Counted from the stretch's first letter, positions 1 to 11,260 are shown. The stretch is DNA of 64,000 nt from Erythroxylum novogranatense (GCA_029891385.1 CM057234.1:20570350-20634349), one strand, 5' to 3'. Program-made: numbers and translations. Notes: generated by a model not told the origin, from the letters alone.

Positions 1-32
1 ATTGTAAGGTCGAATCGACAGAGCTACGATCA
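1..32 (+). repeat. Athila-type LTR, 3' terminal 32 bp (LTR1 tail)
   Basis: These bases match the last bases of the LTR that ends at 25069, including the run GGTCGAATCGACAGAGCT and the terminal CGATCA. The rest of this LTR lies left of the window. Instead of a primer-binding site it is followed directly by sequence matching the 3' internal region seen again from 23340. The junction lies in the shared string TCAAAATG (30-37), so nearly the whole internal region appears to have been deleted here. Confidence 0.8.
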
Positions 33-371
33 AAATGATAGTTTTTGTGGTGGAGAAATAGAATTGACACAAGCCTATGGTAGGAGGTGACTTAAGTAGA
101 TTGAGAGAAAAATAACCTGGACACAAGTGAGCTGAGCGTAAACACTATATCTTGAGAGTTTCTCTTCTGTTCAATCTCTTGTACTTGAATTCTTTTAGTG
201 TTTATTCTGTTAGCTTTCTTCTTATTTGCTGTGGTTGAATTCCGAGGAAGTAGCTTGCGTCGATTTCATTTTATTGTTTTGAGAATGGGTGCTATTTTCT
301 TTTCCTCTTGTATTCTTTTTGACTCTTGTAAACTTTGTCCAGGAGTACAAAGGTCTAAGTGTGGGGGAATT
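33..371 (+). mobile_element. Athila-type 3' internal remnant ending in a PPT
   Basis: Noncoding sequence collinear with 23340-23678 (it starts AAATGATAGTTTTTGTGG in both). It ends in a purine-rich tract, AAGTGTGGGGGAATT, immediately before the TGATT start of the next LTR. This is the usual PPT position for plus-strand DNA priming. No open reading frame is supported; the short minus-strand ORF overlapping 355-546 is not coding. Confidence 0.75.
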
Positions 372-641
372 TGATTAAACCCAAGTTTAATATATAATTG
401 GATACACTTTCATGGTTGTTAATGCACTTTTTGACTCTTAATTCATGATTTTTGTGCTTAAATTGGTTCCTCATAATGAGCTCTTTTAATTCATAATTTG
501 TCGGTAAATTGTCATGATCTGATATTAATTTCTCTATTATTTTCATGAGGACAATTGATACTGCAAATTGTTATTTTATATTGTAGGAGAAAAGGAGTCA
601 AGAAGGATCAGAAGAGTCAACACGGCATGAAGTCCTTAAGG

Positions 642-856
642 CACGTCGCGGCGTGAACCAATCACCTCGCCGCGGCGATATTTCCCACATCGCGGTGCAT
701 CAATATAGATCGCACGTCGCGATGTCAACAATTCAACACGTCGCGGCGAGCAAACCAGATCGTACGTCGCGACGTCCCAGACATCTCGTCGCGGCGAGCA
801 AGACAGAGCACACGTCGCGACGAATTTGATTTATTTATTTTATACGTCGCGACGTG
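642..856. repeat. Array of ACGTCGCGACGT-type palindromes in Athila LTR2
   Basis: About nine units built on CGTCGCGACG or CGCCGCGGCG are spaced irregularly by 20-35 bp in otherwise AT-rich DNA. Examples are CACGTCGCGGCGTG near 642, CTCGTCGCGGCGAG near 785 and ACGTCGCGACGT near 844. Core changes are usually symmetric (TCGCGA or CCGCGG), so the palindrome survives while the spacer sequence varies. The same motif appears in Tekay-type LTRs in this window. Its function is unknown. Confidence 0.85.
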
Positions 857-1659
857 CAGACGGGTATTCGGACTTTAAACATAAAAATCACTCACTGTAC
901 TGACCCGACCCGTGAACCATCCTTTAAATATTTCTGAATTAGGTTAAAAAGGGGATCATCTGGAGAGGGATCGAGAGACAAGGCAGAGAAAAGAGAGACG
1001 AGTGAAGGGAGAAGAAAGAAGAGAGGGGAGAGATTCACGGCCTCACCATCCAGGGTTCCCTTCGGAGTTCCCTGGGTGAAATTTCACATAGGTTTTGCTG
1101 TTCATTTTCACCGCCGACGCCATCATGGATAGCTTGGATTCGTCACGAGTTGTGAAGGTTCCGGTTAAAATCCGTGGTTATGCATTTGTTTTCTGTTGAA
1201 GATGCAGTGATGGCTGGAGTTCACCGAGTTTTCAAGGGGAGTAGCTTAATCTGTAGTTTTGCTATGATTTATAAATGCCTAGGTCTAGGGTTTGTAATTT
1301 GTAGTGAAGCTATTTGATTATAGCTAAATGTTTGACATTTAATGTGTTATTTGGATTGGTAGTTTACATTGTCACGTTTAACTGCATTGTTATGAACAGC
1401 CGAGTTGGGGTTTATTGCTTTGTAGTTAGATTAGCTTAATTAGAGTTTAATTAAGCGTTGAACAATGTAATGTGTTGTGGGTTTGTTTATGTAGAACTTT
1501 GTGCTTTAATATATGAAGTCTCATATATATGACTTGTGATCTTGTTGATTCTCTTTATACGCTTAGTTGTGTTTGGTATTGAGTTGATGCTAGATTTCAT
1601 TTTGACCCATTGCATTGGCAAATCCACTGCACACACTAAGATGCTTTTAACAAGGTTTT

Positions 1660-2015
1660 AAGCAATGGAGTTCATTGATTAAAACCTTGGACTTAAAGGT
1701 TCCTTTAAGGTTCTAGGTGCTCTTGAGAAATGGAGACGAGAGTGACAGGAGTCCATTAATCACGACCCTAGACTTAAAGAGAGTCCTTTAAGGTTCATTA
1801 TTCAAACTTAGTGATTTTTAATCCACAACACACACTAAGATGCGCTTAATGGGATCTTGATCAATGAACTTCATTGATCAAGATCTTGGACTTAAAGAGC
1901 CCTTTAAGGTTCTGAGGCTCAAGAGCACTCAATGGGGTCTTGAGAAATGGAGTCGAGAGTGACAGGAGTCCATTAATTAAGACCCTGGACTTAAAGATAG
2001 TTCTTTAAGGTTTAC
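1660..2015. repeat. Four degenerate subrepeats in Athila LTR2
   Basis: Four roughly 50-bp blocks begin near 1667, 1748, 1864 and 1966. Each contains a TTCATT or TCCATTAA box, then TTGGACTTAAA or a near variant, then TCCTTTAAGG. The first includes the perfect palindrome CTTAAAGGTTCCTTTAAG at 1692-1709. LTR3 has only one such block (about 24640-24690). The array therefore expanded in LTR2 or contracted in LTR3. Confidence 0.7.
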
Positions 2016-2346
2016 CATTCACATTTAGTTTTGAGCTGTGATAGCCAAAGCTCGTTTTCAAGAGAATTTTATCACTTGTTTTAGTATTTTCTTTTTATAT
2101 TTCTAAAAATCCAAAAATACTTTTTACATGCTTTTTAGTGTAGTTAATGTTTTCAAACAAAACCCCCTTTTCCTCACTGATTTCACTTGCATTTTATGAC
2201 ATATAGGCTAGTTTAGGTCCATTTCATTAGGTTCCGATTAAGTGAGATGACCCGAGGTTGCATCCTATACTGCAGTCTTGGAATTTATTATTTTTGACCA
2301 GTTTCCAAGGATCAATCTTTTGGTTGAGTCGACAGAGCCGCAATCA

Positions 2347-2654
2347 AAATGGCGCCGTTGCCGGGGAACTGTGAATTGGTTCTCCAAGTTAGCTTTTGTC
2401 ATTTTGTTGCTGAGTGAAGTTAGGAGTCTTTTCTTTTATGTTGCATTTTCATTTATAGCTTTCCTTTGTTTTTAATAGTTAGCATTCTACAGATTACACC
2501 TTCTGTGAAAGTTCGCTGAGCCTAACTCTTACTATTTCTGCGACAAACATTTCAGGTGAATCTGGCTTAGTGGAGGCCGACACGGACATGGAAATGGATG
2601 AAGTTGTTTCACCACAATATGGCCATCTGTCGAAGGATTATCAGAAGTATCAAG
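2347..2654 (+). mobile_element. Athila-type 5' leader up to the Tork-B insertion
   Basis: Leader sequence following the primer-binding site. A short open stretch beginning at the ATG codons near 2588 may be the start of the element's first ORF, but it is cut at 2654 by the Tork-B LTR. After the insertion it resumes at 22009 and soon meets stops. The last 5 bp, TCAAG (2650-2654), are the left copy of the target-site duplication. Confidence 0.65.
2350..2367 (+). other. Primer-binding site, tRNA-Asp type
   Basis: TGGCGCCGTTGCCGGGGA lies 3 bp after the LTR end. This is the well-known Athila/Tat primer-binding site, complementary to the 3' end of tRNA-Asp. It assigns the surrounding LTRs to that branch of Ty3/gypsy and fixes the plus orientation. 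Confidence 0.9.
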
Positions 2655-4575
2655 TGTAGGAAAATCCCAGGAGGTACATCACATGTATGGCGTGAAAACA
2701 AAATTTTTGTTCCGGGGCTTTCCAAACCTAGGATCCAGTGTCGGTATGAAGACATCAACCTAAATAGCCAAAGAGACTATCTCTAAAGGTGATCCACGCA
2801 GAGATCGAAAACCCAACCGAGTCAAACTCCTTTGACCCGGAATAGCTAAACAGATTAAAGCCTGCTAGAGCCTACCTACGTCTGGAGAGCTTGAGAAAGC
2901 GTTGGTCTTTGTGCTTGGAGAAGAGAAACTATGACACTTGAGGAAGAAGAAGACTTGAAATCACCATTCAAACTTTCCTTAACACTTAAGGAAATATTCT
3001 TCTCTTCAAACCCTAAGCATCATCGACGGCAACTCATCAAGACAAGCTTCTTATGTATATTTTTAACAATTAAAAGAATCCATAAGAGTTTGCCAAGTGT
3101 AAGCTTCATTACCATCCATTTATTTAACTAATTAAATAAACAAACTTTGAAAAGTCAATGGCTTTATCTCTTCTCCCTAAAACCAACGCAGATCATGTTA
3201 TATATATATATAATTAATTAATCTTAATTAATTAATTAACATATATATAATTGCTAAAGAGGTTCATCAAATTGGGGTTGGTCCCCACGGCCTCACAAGC
3301 CCCGATCTTTGAAACAACTCTAAACATTTCTTAGCAATATTGATGTCACGATCTCATCGGGACATATCCCAATCCATTGGGATCCATTTAATCCTAATGC
3401 TCTCCATAATTGGAACTCGTCCAATTACTATTGTCTGATTCTCCGAGTCACTCTTATCGTGTGACCCTTTAGGCTCCGGTTATGTTGGCCACTTAGATTA
3501 ACACTTAATCTAAGCAAGTCATGAGCGGTATCTAGCAACACATCATGACCCCAATTGACCGGAAAGTAATCGGTTTGATGTATTCATTACGAACCGGATC
3601 ACGAACCCTTCCATAGACAATTCTTTGTGCAATTCGTCCTTTCACCATCCTATACCCCACTTGGTTATGAGTATGGTCAAAGTGTCAACTCTCACTAGAC
3701 CAAGTCCAGCCCAGTGATAATAGCTTCTAGATCACGGGACTCATTACTCTATATGTCAATGAAGACACTCTTCATGACATATATCTGGCCGACCTTTGTA
3801 ATGATCCCGATAAGAGGCCATGGGTATCTCTTACGCTAATCCGAAGTGGTGAATCCTTTATTGGCTACTCAATTATCTTGAATACCTCAAGTGTACCCAA
3901 GCACCACCCATGAGTTACCTCGGAAGGCAACAAGGAATGGAGTCAAAGCACGGGATCAAGATATCAAGATATCCTTGAGTACCTCAAGTCTAAGGATACT
4001 TGCACCATTCTTTATGATGAGATTATCACCGACACTTAGATAAGATATCCATGTGATGATCTCATGGCGGGTCATCCAATGAACTTACTACCGCTTAGTA
4101 AGCATCCACATGTCAACTCTAAATATCTCATATTTACGATTTCGAGATCCACCGCTTGATCCAATCAAGGAATATGACATGTGCTAGTCTAACCGGATTA
4201 ATGATGTCCGGTCTCATTAATCCTATGACTAGGAAAATTTAGAATCTTGACATAATTGCACATGATAGGAATCTCAGTAGTATGATCACATCATAATTTC
4301 CTTCATGCTATGTCATATATCATGGACTTCATTAATTCGATTAAAGATCCAATCAATTCATAAACACTGTTCATGAATATCAAATTAATGAAATATGCCT
4401 TTCTTTATTTATTCATAAAGTCTGTACACGACTTTGAATAAAACGCGCTAAAGGGAATTGCCTTTAGCGCACTACTCTAACAATCTAACGGTACTGGACA
4501 GCCATAAGTCGACTTACACTGGTGAACAAGGCGACTTATCTGTACCGAGCAAGCATAAGTCGACTTACACTTACA
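2655..4575 (-). repeat. Tork-B 3' LTR (1.92 kb)
   Basis: Read on the minus strand it starts TGTAAGTG at 4575 and ends CTACA at 2655. It matches the other three Tork LTRs here (6780-8692, 14524-16449, 20062-22008). It has TAAGTCGACTTA-type palindromes at the U3 start (4500-4575) and an AT-rich inverted repeat near 3200-3250. Confidence 0.92.
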
Positions 4576-4590
4576 AATCTCCCACTTGAC
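4576..4590 (-). other. Tork-B polypurine tract
   Basis: On the minus strand the sequence AAGTGGGAGATT directly precedes the 3' LTR start. This is the expected position and composition for a PPT. The pol stop codon (4591-4593) lies immediately upstream of it. Confidence 0.85.
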
Positions 4591-5300
4591 CTAAAGCCAA
4601 TCGCCTTGGTATCTAATACCATAAGCGCGTCCATGAGAATCACAATTCTTCTGTGACTATGGCTTTGTCAACAGATTAGCAACACTTTGCTCTGTGGGAA
4701 TTCTCTTTATTAGGACATCACCTCGATCGATGATCTACCGAATCAGATGGAATCGGCGGAGTACGTGTTCGGATCATTGATGAGATCTTGGTTCCTTTGC
4801 TCACAAGACTAGCCCCATTGTATCACAATACAACCTATGGGCCCATCACGGTAGGAACCAGATCAAGTTCAGAAATGAACTTCTTGATCCAAACTGCTTC
4901 CTTTGCTGCATCTGATGCGGCAATGTACTCTGCCTCGGTTGTTGAATCAACAGTTCTCTCTTGATTGGAACTCTTTCCAACTAACCACCAGGCCGTTCAG
5001 TGTGAATGTATATAACTTGATCGTGATTCAGAATCATCCTTATCAGATTAAAACTGGCATTTGTATGCCCGCTCACTTGGACATTTTCATCTCCATATGT
5101 CAAGAAAACATCCTTAGTGCTTCGCAAGTACTTGAGGATATTCTTGACAGCCACCCAGTGACCCTCACCAAGATCCGATTGGTATCTGCTCGTAACACTT
5201 AGAGCATATAATACATCGGGTCTCGTACATAGCATTGTTCCATGCTAAACCTCTTTAGCATCTTACCTATGTACGTTGATTGTGAAAGACCAAGCAACTT
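4591..5300 (-). pseudogene. Tork-B RNase H domain (C-terminal pol)
   Basis: Conceptual minus-strand translation gives RNase H segments: TRPDVLYALSVTSRYQSD (5170-5235), HWVAVKNILKYLRSTKDVFL, and then, in another frame, a stretch with STTEAEYIAASDAAKEAVW. The domain would degrade RNA in the RNA:DNA hybrid during reverse transcription. Several frame changes occur, many at CAG/CTG sites. It ends at the stop at 4591-4593, next to the PPT. Confidence 0.85.
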
Positions 5301-5960
5301 CTTTGATCTATCTCTATAAATCTTTATCCCAAGGATATAAGTTGCTTTACCAAGGTCTTTCATCGCAAAAGGGTTTGGACAACCAAATCTTAACTGATTG
5401 TAGCATAGAGACATCGTTTTCCTAGTATTAATATGTCATCTACTTATAACACAAGGAATACGATTGCAGTCCCATGAACCTTCTTATACACACAATGTAC
5501 ATCCGAATTTTGTGAGAAACCAAACTCTTTGAGTACCTCATCAAAACGGATATTCCAACTCCTGAATGCTTGCTTCAATCCATACATGAATTTCTGAAGC
5601 TTGCATACCAATTCGCCATCATAGGAGGTGAAGTCCTCTGGTTGTGTCATATACACATCCTCGGGAAGATTTTCATTCAGGAAAGCTGTCTTCACATCCA
5701 TTTGCCATATCTCATAATCATAATGAGTGACAATGGCTAGGAGTATCCGAATGGATATAAGCATTGCTACGGGGCTGAAGGTCTCGTCATAGTCAACTCC
5801 TTGTCTCGATTTAAATCCTTTGGCCACAAGCCTTGCTTTATAAGTAATCACATTACCATCCATGTCGGTTTCTTCTTGAAAACCCATGTGCACCCTATGG
5901 GCTTTATTCCTTGAGTGCAACAACCAAAGTCCATACTTGGTTTTCATACATGGAATCCAT
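5301..5960 (-). pseudogene. Tork-B reverse transcriptase
   Basis: The 167-residue open frame at 5444-5947 carries RT fingers and palm motifs: ARLVAKGFKSRQGVDYDETF, YEIWQMDVKTAFLNENL and VYMTQPEDFTSYDGELVCKL. The aromatic residue of the catalytic YVDD box is replaced by a TAA stop (5444-5446); VDD follows at 5435-5443. Downstream, 5199-5414 carries the segment MKDLGKATYILGIKIYRDRS. The homologous box in Tork-A (9523-9534) reads YVDD, so the stop is private to this copy or is an assembly error. Confidence 0.9.
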
Positions 5961-6779
5961 TGATTTCATGGCACAAAGCCATTTTCGGACTCGAACTTTT
6001 CGAACCTCTTCATAGGTAGTAGGCTCATCATCTCGTATGAGCAATACGTCATTCATTCCTCACGAAATCCATATCTCTCAGGAGCAGGCGTATCTCCGCG
6101 TGACTTACGAAATTCTTGTGTAATAGAAGGTTGAACTGTTACCTCATCTATATGAGTTACTGATTGCGAGTTCGAGCGATTGATTTGCGTTTGTTCGAGC
6201 ATCTTGAACTTCCTCAAGTTCAACTTTGCTCCCCTTGTCCTCTTGTAAAAGAAACTCTTTCTCTAAGAAAACAACATGCTTTAAAACAAACAATTTTGTT
6301 CCTCAAGAAGGTAGAATTGATATCCCACGATATCCATTTAACAAACACTTGTCGATTTTGCATTAAGCTAACTGACCGTGTCCGCTTCACATAAGCAGAC
6401 AACCCCAAACTTTCATTTGAGAAAGATAGGGCTTTCAGTTAATCCACATCTCATATGGAGTAATATCAACTGTCTTTAATGGAACTCTGTTTAACAAGTA
6501 AGCAATTTGTCTCGGCGCATACCCCAAAATGCAAAACCTATCATTAATCGTACCATGTCTAACAAGGTTCGATATCTCCTTTCAACCACACCATTGTCTT
6601 TGCGGCGTGCAAGGTGGAGTGTCTTGAGATAAAATCCCATTATCTACGAGATAATCCAAAGCTGTTGGTCTAAGCAATTTCCACCACGATCAGATCGTAA
6701 TGTATTCATACTTTTACCAAGTTAGTTTTCTACTTCATTTCTGAATTATTTGAACTTTTCAAACGCTTCAGATTTGTAT
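5961..6779 (-). pseudogene. Tork-B integrase, C-terminal half and linker to RT
   Basis: Collinear with 10020-10850 of Tork-A. Fragments in different frames include GLSAYVKRTRS and FLRNKIVCFKACCFLRERVS (6220-6408), which correspond to the region after the DDE core in copia integrases. Multiple stops and frame breaks. The segment is cut at 6779 by the Tork-A LTR and continues at 16450. TGTAT at 6775-6779 is the target-site duplication. Confidence 0.8.
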
Positions 6780-7312
6780 TGTAGGAAAATCCCGGGAGGT
6801 ACATCACATGTACCGCGCGGAAAACAAAATTTTGTTCCTGGACTTTCCGAATCCTGGGATCCAAGTATCGGTATGAAGACATCAAACTGAATAGCCAATA
6901 GAGACTATCTCTAAAGGTATCCACGCAGAGATCGAAAACCTAACCGAGTCAAACCCTTTGACCCGGAATAGCTAGAATAGATTAAAGCTGCTAGAGCCTA
7001 CCTCTGTCTGAAGAGCTTGAGATGGGACGTTGAACCCTTGGAGAGGAAGAGATGGAGCGATGATGCCTTGAGGAAGAAGAATGAAAATAACCTTTATTCT
7101 CTTTTCTTCTAACCCTAAACCCACGATCATCATTCGCCATCACACAAAAACCCTTAAAATGGTGTGCTTTTAACACTTTAAAGAGCAACCATATAAGGCT
7201 TACAAGTGGATGGATAATGACCATTCATTCTTTAATGAATAAAGTAATCAACCTTTGACTTTTCAAAGGTTTATCTCTTCTTTCTCCCATTCCAACGAAG
7301 ATGGCTTATATT

Positions 7313-7356
7313 TATATATATTAATTAATTATTTACTTAATTAATTAATATATATA
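7313..7356. repeat. Perfect AT-rich inverted repeat in Tork LTR
   Basis: Two 19-bp arms, TATATATATTAATTAATTA at 7313-7331 and its exact reverse complement at 7338-7356, are separated by TTTACT. The same structure recurs in the 5' LTR at 15071-15089 and 15096-15114. Longer, less perfect versions lie at about 3200-3250 and 20617-20680 in Tork-B. It could be the TATA region of the LTR promoter or a cruciform-prone site. Confidence 0.8.
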
Positions 7357-8615
7357 ATTATGCTTGATCGATCAAGCGGGAATTCGGTCTACCGACCTCT
7401 CGGCCCCGATCTTTGAAACGACTCCTAAACCTTTCTTAGCAATATTGATGTCGCGATCTCATGGGACATATCCCAATCCATCGGGATCCATTTAATCCGA
7501 ATGCTCTCCATAATTGGAACTCTGTCCAATTACTATTTTCTGATTCTCTGAAACACTCTTATCGTGTGACCCTTTAGGTTCCGGTTATGTTGGCCACTTA
7601 GATTAACAATTAATCTAAGCAAGTCATGAGCGGTATCTAGCAACACATCATGACCCCCTAATTGACCGGAAAGTAATCGGTTTGATGTATTCATCACGAA
7701 CGGATCACGAACCCTTCCATGAACAATTCTTGTGCAATTCGTCCTTTCACCATCCTATACCCCACTTGGTTATGAGTATGGTCAAAGTGTCAACTCTTAC
7801 TAGACCAAGTCCAGCCAGTGATAACGGTTCTCGCCCTAGGACTCATTACTCTATATGTCCATGAAGACACTCTACATGACATATTCACTCTGGCCAGAGA
7901 TTTCCGAGTAATGATCCTGACAAGAGGCCATGGGTATCTCTTCTGCTAATCCAGAAGTGGTGAATCCTTTATTGGCTACTCAATTATCTTCGAATACCTC
8001 AAACTGTACCCAAGCACCACCCTATGAGTTACCTCTGGAAGGCAACAAGGAATGGAGTCAAAGCACAGGATCAGTATCCAAGATAGCCTTGAGTACCTCA
8101 AGTCTAAGGATACTTGCACCATTGCTATGATGAGATTATCAATGACACTTAGATAAGATATCCATGTGATGATCTCATGACAGGTCATCCAATGAACTTA
8201 CTACTACTAGTAAGCATCCATATGTCAACTCTAAATATCTCATATTTACAGTTTTTGAGATCCACTGCTTGATCCAATCAAGGAGTATGACATATGCTAA
8301 TCTGTGGGATTAATGATGTCGGTCTCATTAATCCTATGACTAGGAGAATTTAGATCTTGACATAATTGCACATGATAGGAATCTCGGTAGTATGATCACA
8401 TCATAATTTCCTTCATGCTATGTCATATATCATGGACTTCATTAATTTGATTAAAGATCCAATCAATTCATAAACAATGTTTATGAACATCAAATTAATG
8501 AATTATGCCTTTTCTTTATTTATTCATTCGATGCGCATACATTGTGAATAAAAGCAGCTAAAGGGATTGCCTTTAGGCACAAATAAACAAGATTGAATCC
8601 TTGAATAAGTCGACT

Positions 8616-8690
8616 TATCCAATGTACAAGTCGACTTATAGGTAAACAAGCATAAGTCGACTTACATGGTACAAGTCGACTTACCACTTA
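8616..8690. repeat. TAAGTCGACTTA palindrome array, Tork-A 3' LTR
   Basis: Four units of the 12-bp palindrome TAAGTCGACTTA or close variants, spaced about 15-25 bp, lie at the very start of U3 (minus strand). Equivalent arrays are at 4500-4575, 16357-16445 and 21945-22006. Confidence 0.88.
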
Positions 8691-8692
8691 CA

Positions 8693-8706
8693 AATCTCCA
8701 CTTGAC
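8693..8706 (-). other. Tork-A polypurine tract
   Basis: Purine-rich AAGTGGAGATT on the minus strand abuts the 3' LTR start at 8692. The pol stop is at 8707-8709, just upstream. Confidence 0.85.
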
Positions 8707-9240
8707 CTAAAGCCAATCGCCTTGGTATCTAATACCATAAAGCGCGTCCATGAGAATCACAATTCTCCCGTGACAATGGCTTTGTCAGCGGATCAACAAC
8801 ACTTTGCTCAGGATTTCTCTATCATGACATCATCTCGACTAATGATCTCCGAATAAGCGGAGTAGATGTTGGATCGTCGATAAGACCTTGATTCCTTTGC
8901 TGCGACTAGCCCCATTGTATCACAATACAATCCTATGGGCCTATCACGCCTAGGGATTAGATCAAGTTGATAATGAACTTCTTGATTCAAACCGCTTCCT
9001 TTTGCATCTCATGCGACGGTACTCTGCCTCGGTTGTTGAATCGTGGTCCTTTCTTGTTTTGAAACTCTTTCAATTGACCGCCACGCTATTCAGTGTGAAT
9101 GTATATAACCTGATCATGATTCAGAATCATCCTTATCAGATTAGATACTGGCATCTGAATGCTCGCTCACGTGGAGATTTCCATCTCCAAACATCAAGAA
9201 AACATCCTTAGTGCTTCACAAGTACTTGAGGATATTCTTG
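8707..9240 (-). pseudogene. Tork-A RNase H domain
   Basis: Collinear with the RNase H remnant of Tork-B (4591-5300) and ending at the stop 8707-8709. Recognisable fragments occur in at least two frames. Frame breaks coincide with CAG/CTG-type positions when compared with the Tork-B copy. Confidence 0.75.
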
Positions 9241-9960
9241 TGACCACCCGATGACCCTCACTAGAACCGATTGGTATTTTCTTGTAACACTTAGAGCATA
9301 CGATACATCGGGCTTCGTACATAGCATCTTTTCATGCTAAACCTCTTTAGCATCTCATCTATGTACGATGCTTGTGAAAGACCAAGCAACCTTTGATCTA
9401 TCTTTATAAATCTATATCCTAAGGATATAAGTTGCTTTACCAAGGTCTTTCAAGGCAAATTGTTTGGACAACCAAATTTTAACTGATTGCAGCATAGAGA
9501 CATCGTTTCCGAGTAACAGTATGTCATCTACATACAACACAAGGAAAACGATTGCAGTCCCATTAACCTTCTTATACACACAATGATCATCCGGATTTTA
9601 TGAGAAACCAAACTCTTTGATTAACTCGTCAAAACGGACATTCCAACTCATGGATGCTTGCGTCAATCCATACATGGATTTCTGAAGCTTGCATACCATT
9701 TCGCCATCATAAGATGTGAAGCCCTCTGGTTGTGTCATATACACATCCTCGGCCAGATTTCCGTTAAGGAAAGCTGCCTCACATCCATTTGCCATATCTC
9801 ATAATCATAATGAGCGGCAATGGCTAGGAGTATCTGAATGGTTTTAAGCATTGCTACGGGGCTGAAGGTCTCGTCATAGTCAACTCTTTGTCTTTGACGA
9901 AATCCTTTGGCCATTAGTCTCGCTTCATAGGTAATCAGATTACCATCCATGTTGGTTTTC
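9241..9960 (-). pseudogene. Tork-A reverse transcriptase
   Basis: Two overlapping frames carry RT motifs. 9735-9950 has VDYDETFSPVAMLKTIQILL and AHYDYEIWQMDV; 9598-9795 has EDVYMTQPEGFTSYDGEMVC and SWNVRFDELIKEFGF. The catalytic YVDD box is intact at 9523-9534, with FLVL before it and ILLLGND after it. The shift between the two frames is at about 9775, inside AAFLNGN, where Tork-B stays in frame. An assembly indel is therefore possible. Confidence 0.9.
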
Positions 9961-11260
9961 TTCTAAAACCTCTTTGCACGCTGTGGGTTTTATCCCTTCA
10001 GGTGTAACAACCAAAGTCCATACTTGGTTTTCATACATAGAATCCATTTCAGATTTCATGGCACGAAGCCATTTTCCAGACTCTGAACTCTTCAGAACCT
10101 CTTCATAGGTAGCAGGCTCATCATCTCATATGAGCAATACGTCATTCTGTCCCCACGAAATCCATATTTCTCGAGGCAGAGCGTATCCCACGTGACCCTC
10201 GTAAATTCGTGTGTAATAGAAGGTTGAATGTTACCTCATCTATATGAGTAGCAGTTTGAGTTCGAGCGGTTGATCTATGTTTGTTCGAGCATCTTGAACT
10301 TCTAAGTTCAACTTTGCTCCCATTGTCTTCTTCTGAAGAAACTCTTTCTAAGAAAACAACATGCTTTGAAACAAACACTTTTGTTCTAAGCAAGGTAGAA
10401 TTAATATTCCACGAACAAACACTTGTCGGACTTTGCATCGTAAGCTGACCGTGTCCGCTTCACATAAGCGGACAACCCCAAACTTTCAGGTGAGAAAGAT
10501 AGGGCTTTCAGTTAGTCCACATCTCATATGGAGTAACATCAATCGTCTTTAATGGAACTCTGTTTAACAAGTAAGCAAATGTTTTGACGCATACCCTAAA
10601 AGCGTGCAAAACCTATCATCAATCGCACCACGTGTAACAAGGTTCGATTTCTCCTTTCAGCCACACCATTGTGTCGCGCGACGTGCAAGGTGGAGTAATG
10701 GCGAGATAAAATCCCATTATCTACGAGATAATCCAAAAGCTGTTGGTCTAAGTATTTTCCACCACGATCGATCGTAATGCCTTGATACTTTTACCAAGCG
10801 CTTTTTACTTCATTTCGAATTGTTTGAACTTTTCAAAGCGCTTGATTTGTATCTCATCGATACATGTACCCATATCGTGAATAATCATCGATAAAAGTAA
10901 TGAAGTAACGACAACCACTTCGGCATGGATGGACATCGACCACATACATCGAATGTATTAGGTCTAATAATCCGATCGTTCATCCTTTCCATTGAAGGAT
11001 AACTTAGTCATCTTGCCTAATAAACAAGATTCGCATGTGTCATATGATTCATAATCAAATGACCCTAAACATCCACTCTTATGGAGCTTAGCGATGCGTG
11101 TCTCATTTATATGGCCAAGCCGACAATGCCATAAGTAAGTTGATTTTAAATTATCTCGATTATGTCTTTCCGCGTCATTGACATTCATAACTGGATATGA
11201 CATATCTAATATGTCATTTCTATTGCATAATGTACCAGTACCATAGAGCATTCCATTTTA
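9961..11260 (-). pseudogene. Tork-A GAG-pre-integrase and integrase
   Basis: The open frame at 10964-11251 carries the pre-integrase zinc-binding segment: STYLWHCRLGHINETRIAKL and YDTCESCLLGKMTKLSF, the HHCC-like part that precedes the DDE core. Core and C-terminal parts follow leftwards in broken frames, with ENKVFVSKHVVFLE-like text near 10330-10400. The enzyme would insert element cDNA into the genome. It corresponds to 16450-17008 plus 5961-6779 in Tork-B. Confidence 0.87.

Larger units (their letters stand above)
372..2346 (+). repeat. Athila/Tat-type LTR (LTR2), about 1.98 kb
   Basis: It starts TGATT just after the PPT and ends AATCA just before the tRNA-Asp primer-binding site, so the ends form the short inverted repeat expected of an LTR. 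It aligns along its length with LTR3 (23679-25069) and, in antisense, with 38543-38738. It is about 580 bp longer than LTR3, mainly because of extra subrepeats at 1660-2015. A CpG-rich palindrome array lies at 642-856. It encodes no protein. Confidence 0.85.
6780..8692 (-). repeat. Tork-A 3' LTR (1.91 kb)
   Basis: TG...CA ends and collinear with 14524-16449. It holds a perfect AT-rich inverted repeat (7313-7331 with 7338-7356) and four TAAGTCGACTTA-type palindromes at 8616-8690. Differences from the 5' LTR are concentrated at CHG sites. Confidence 0.93.
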
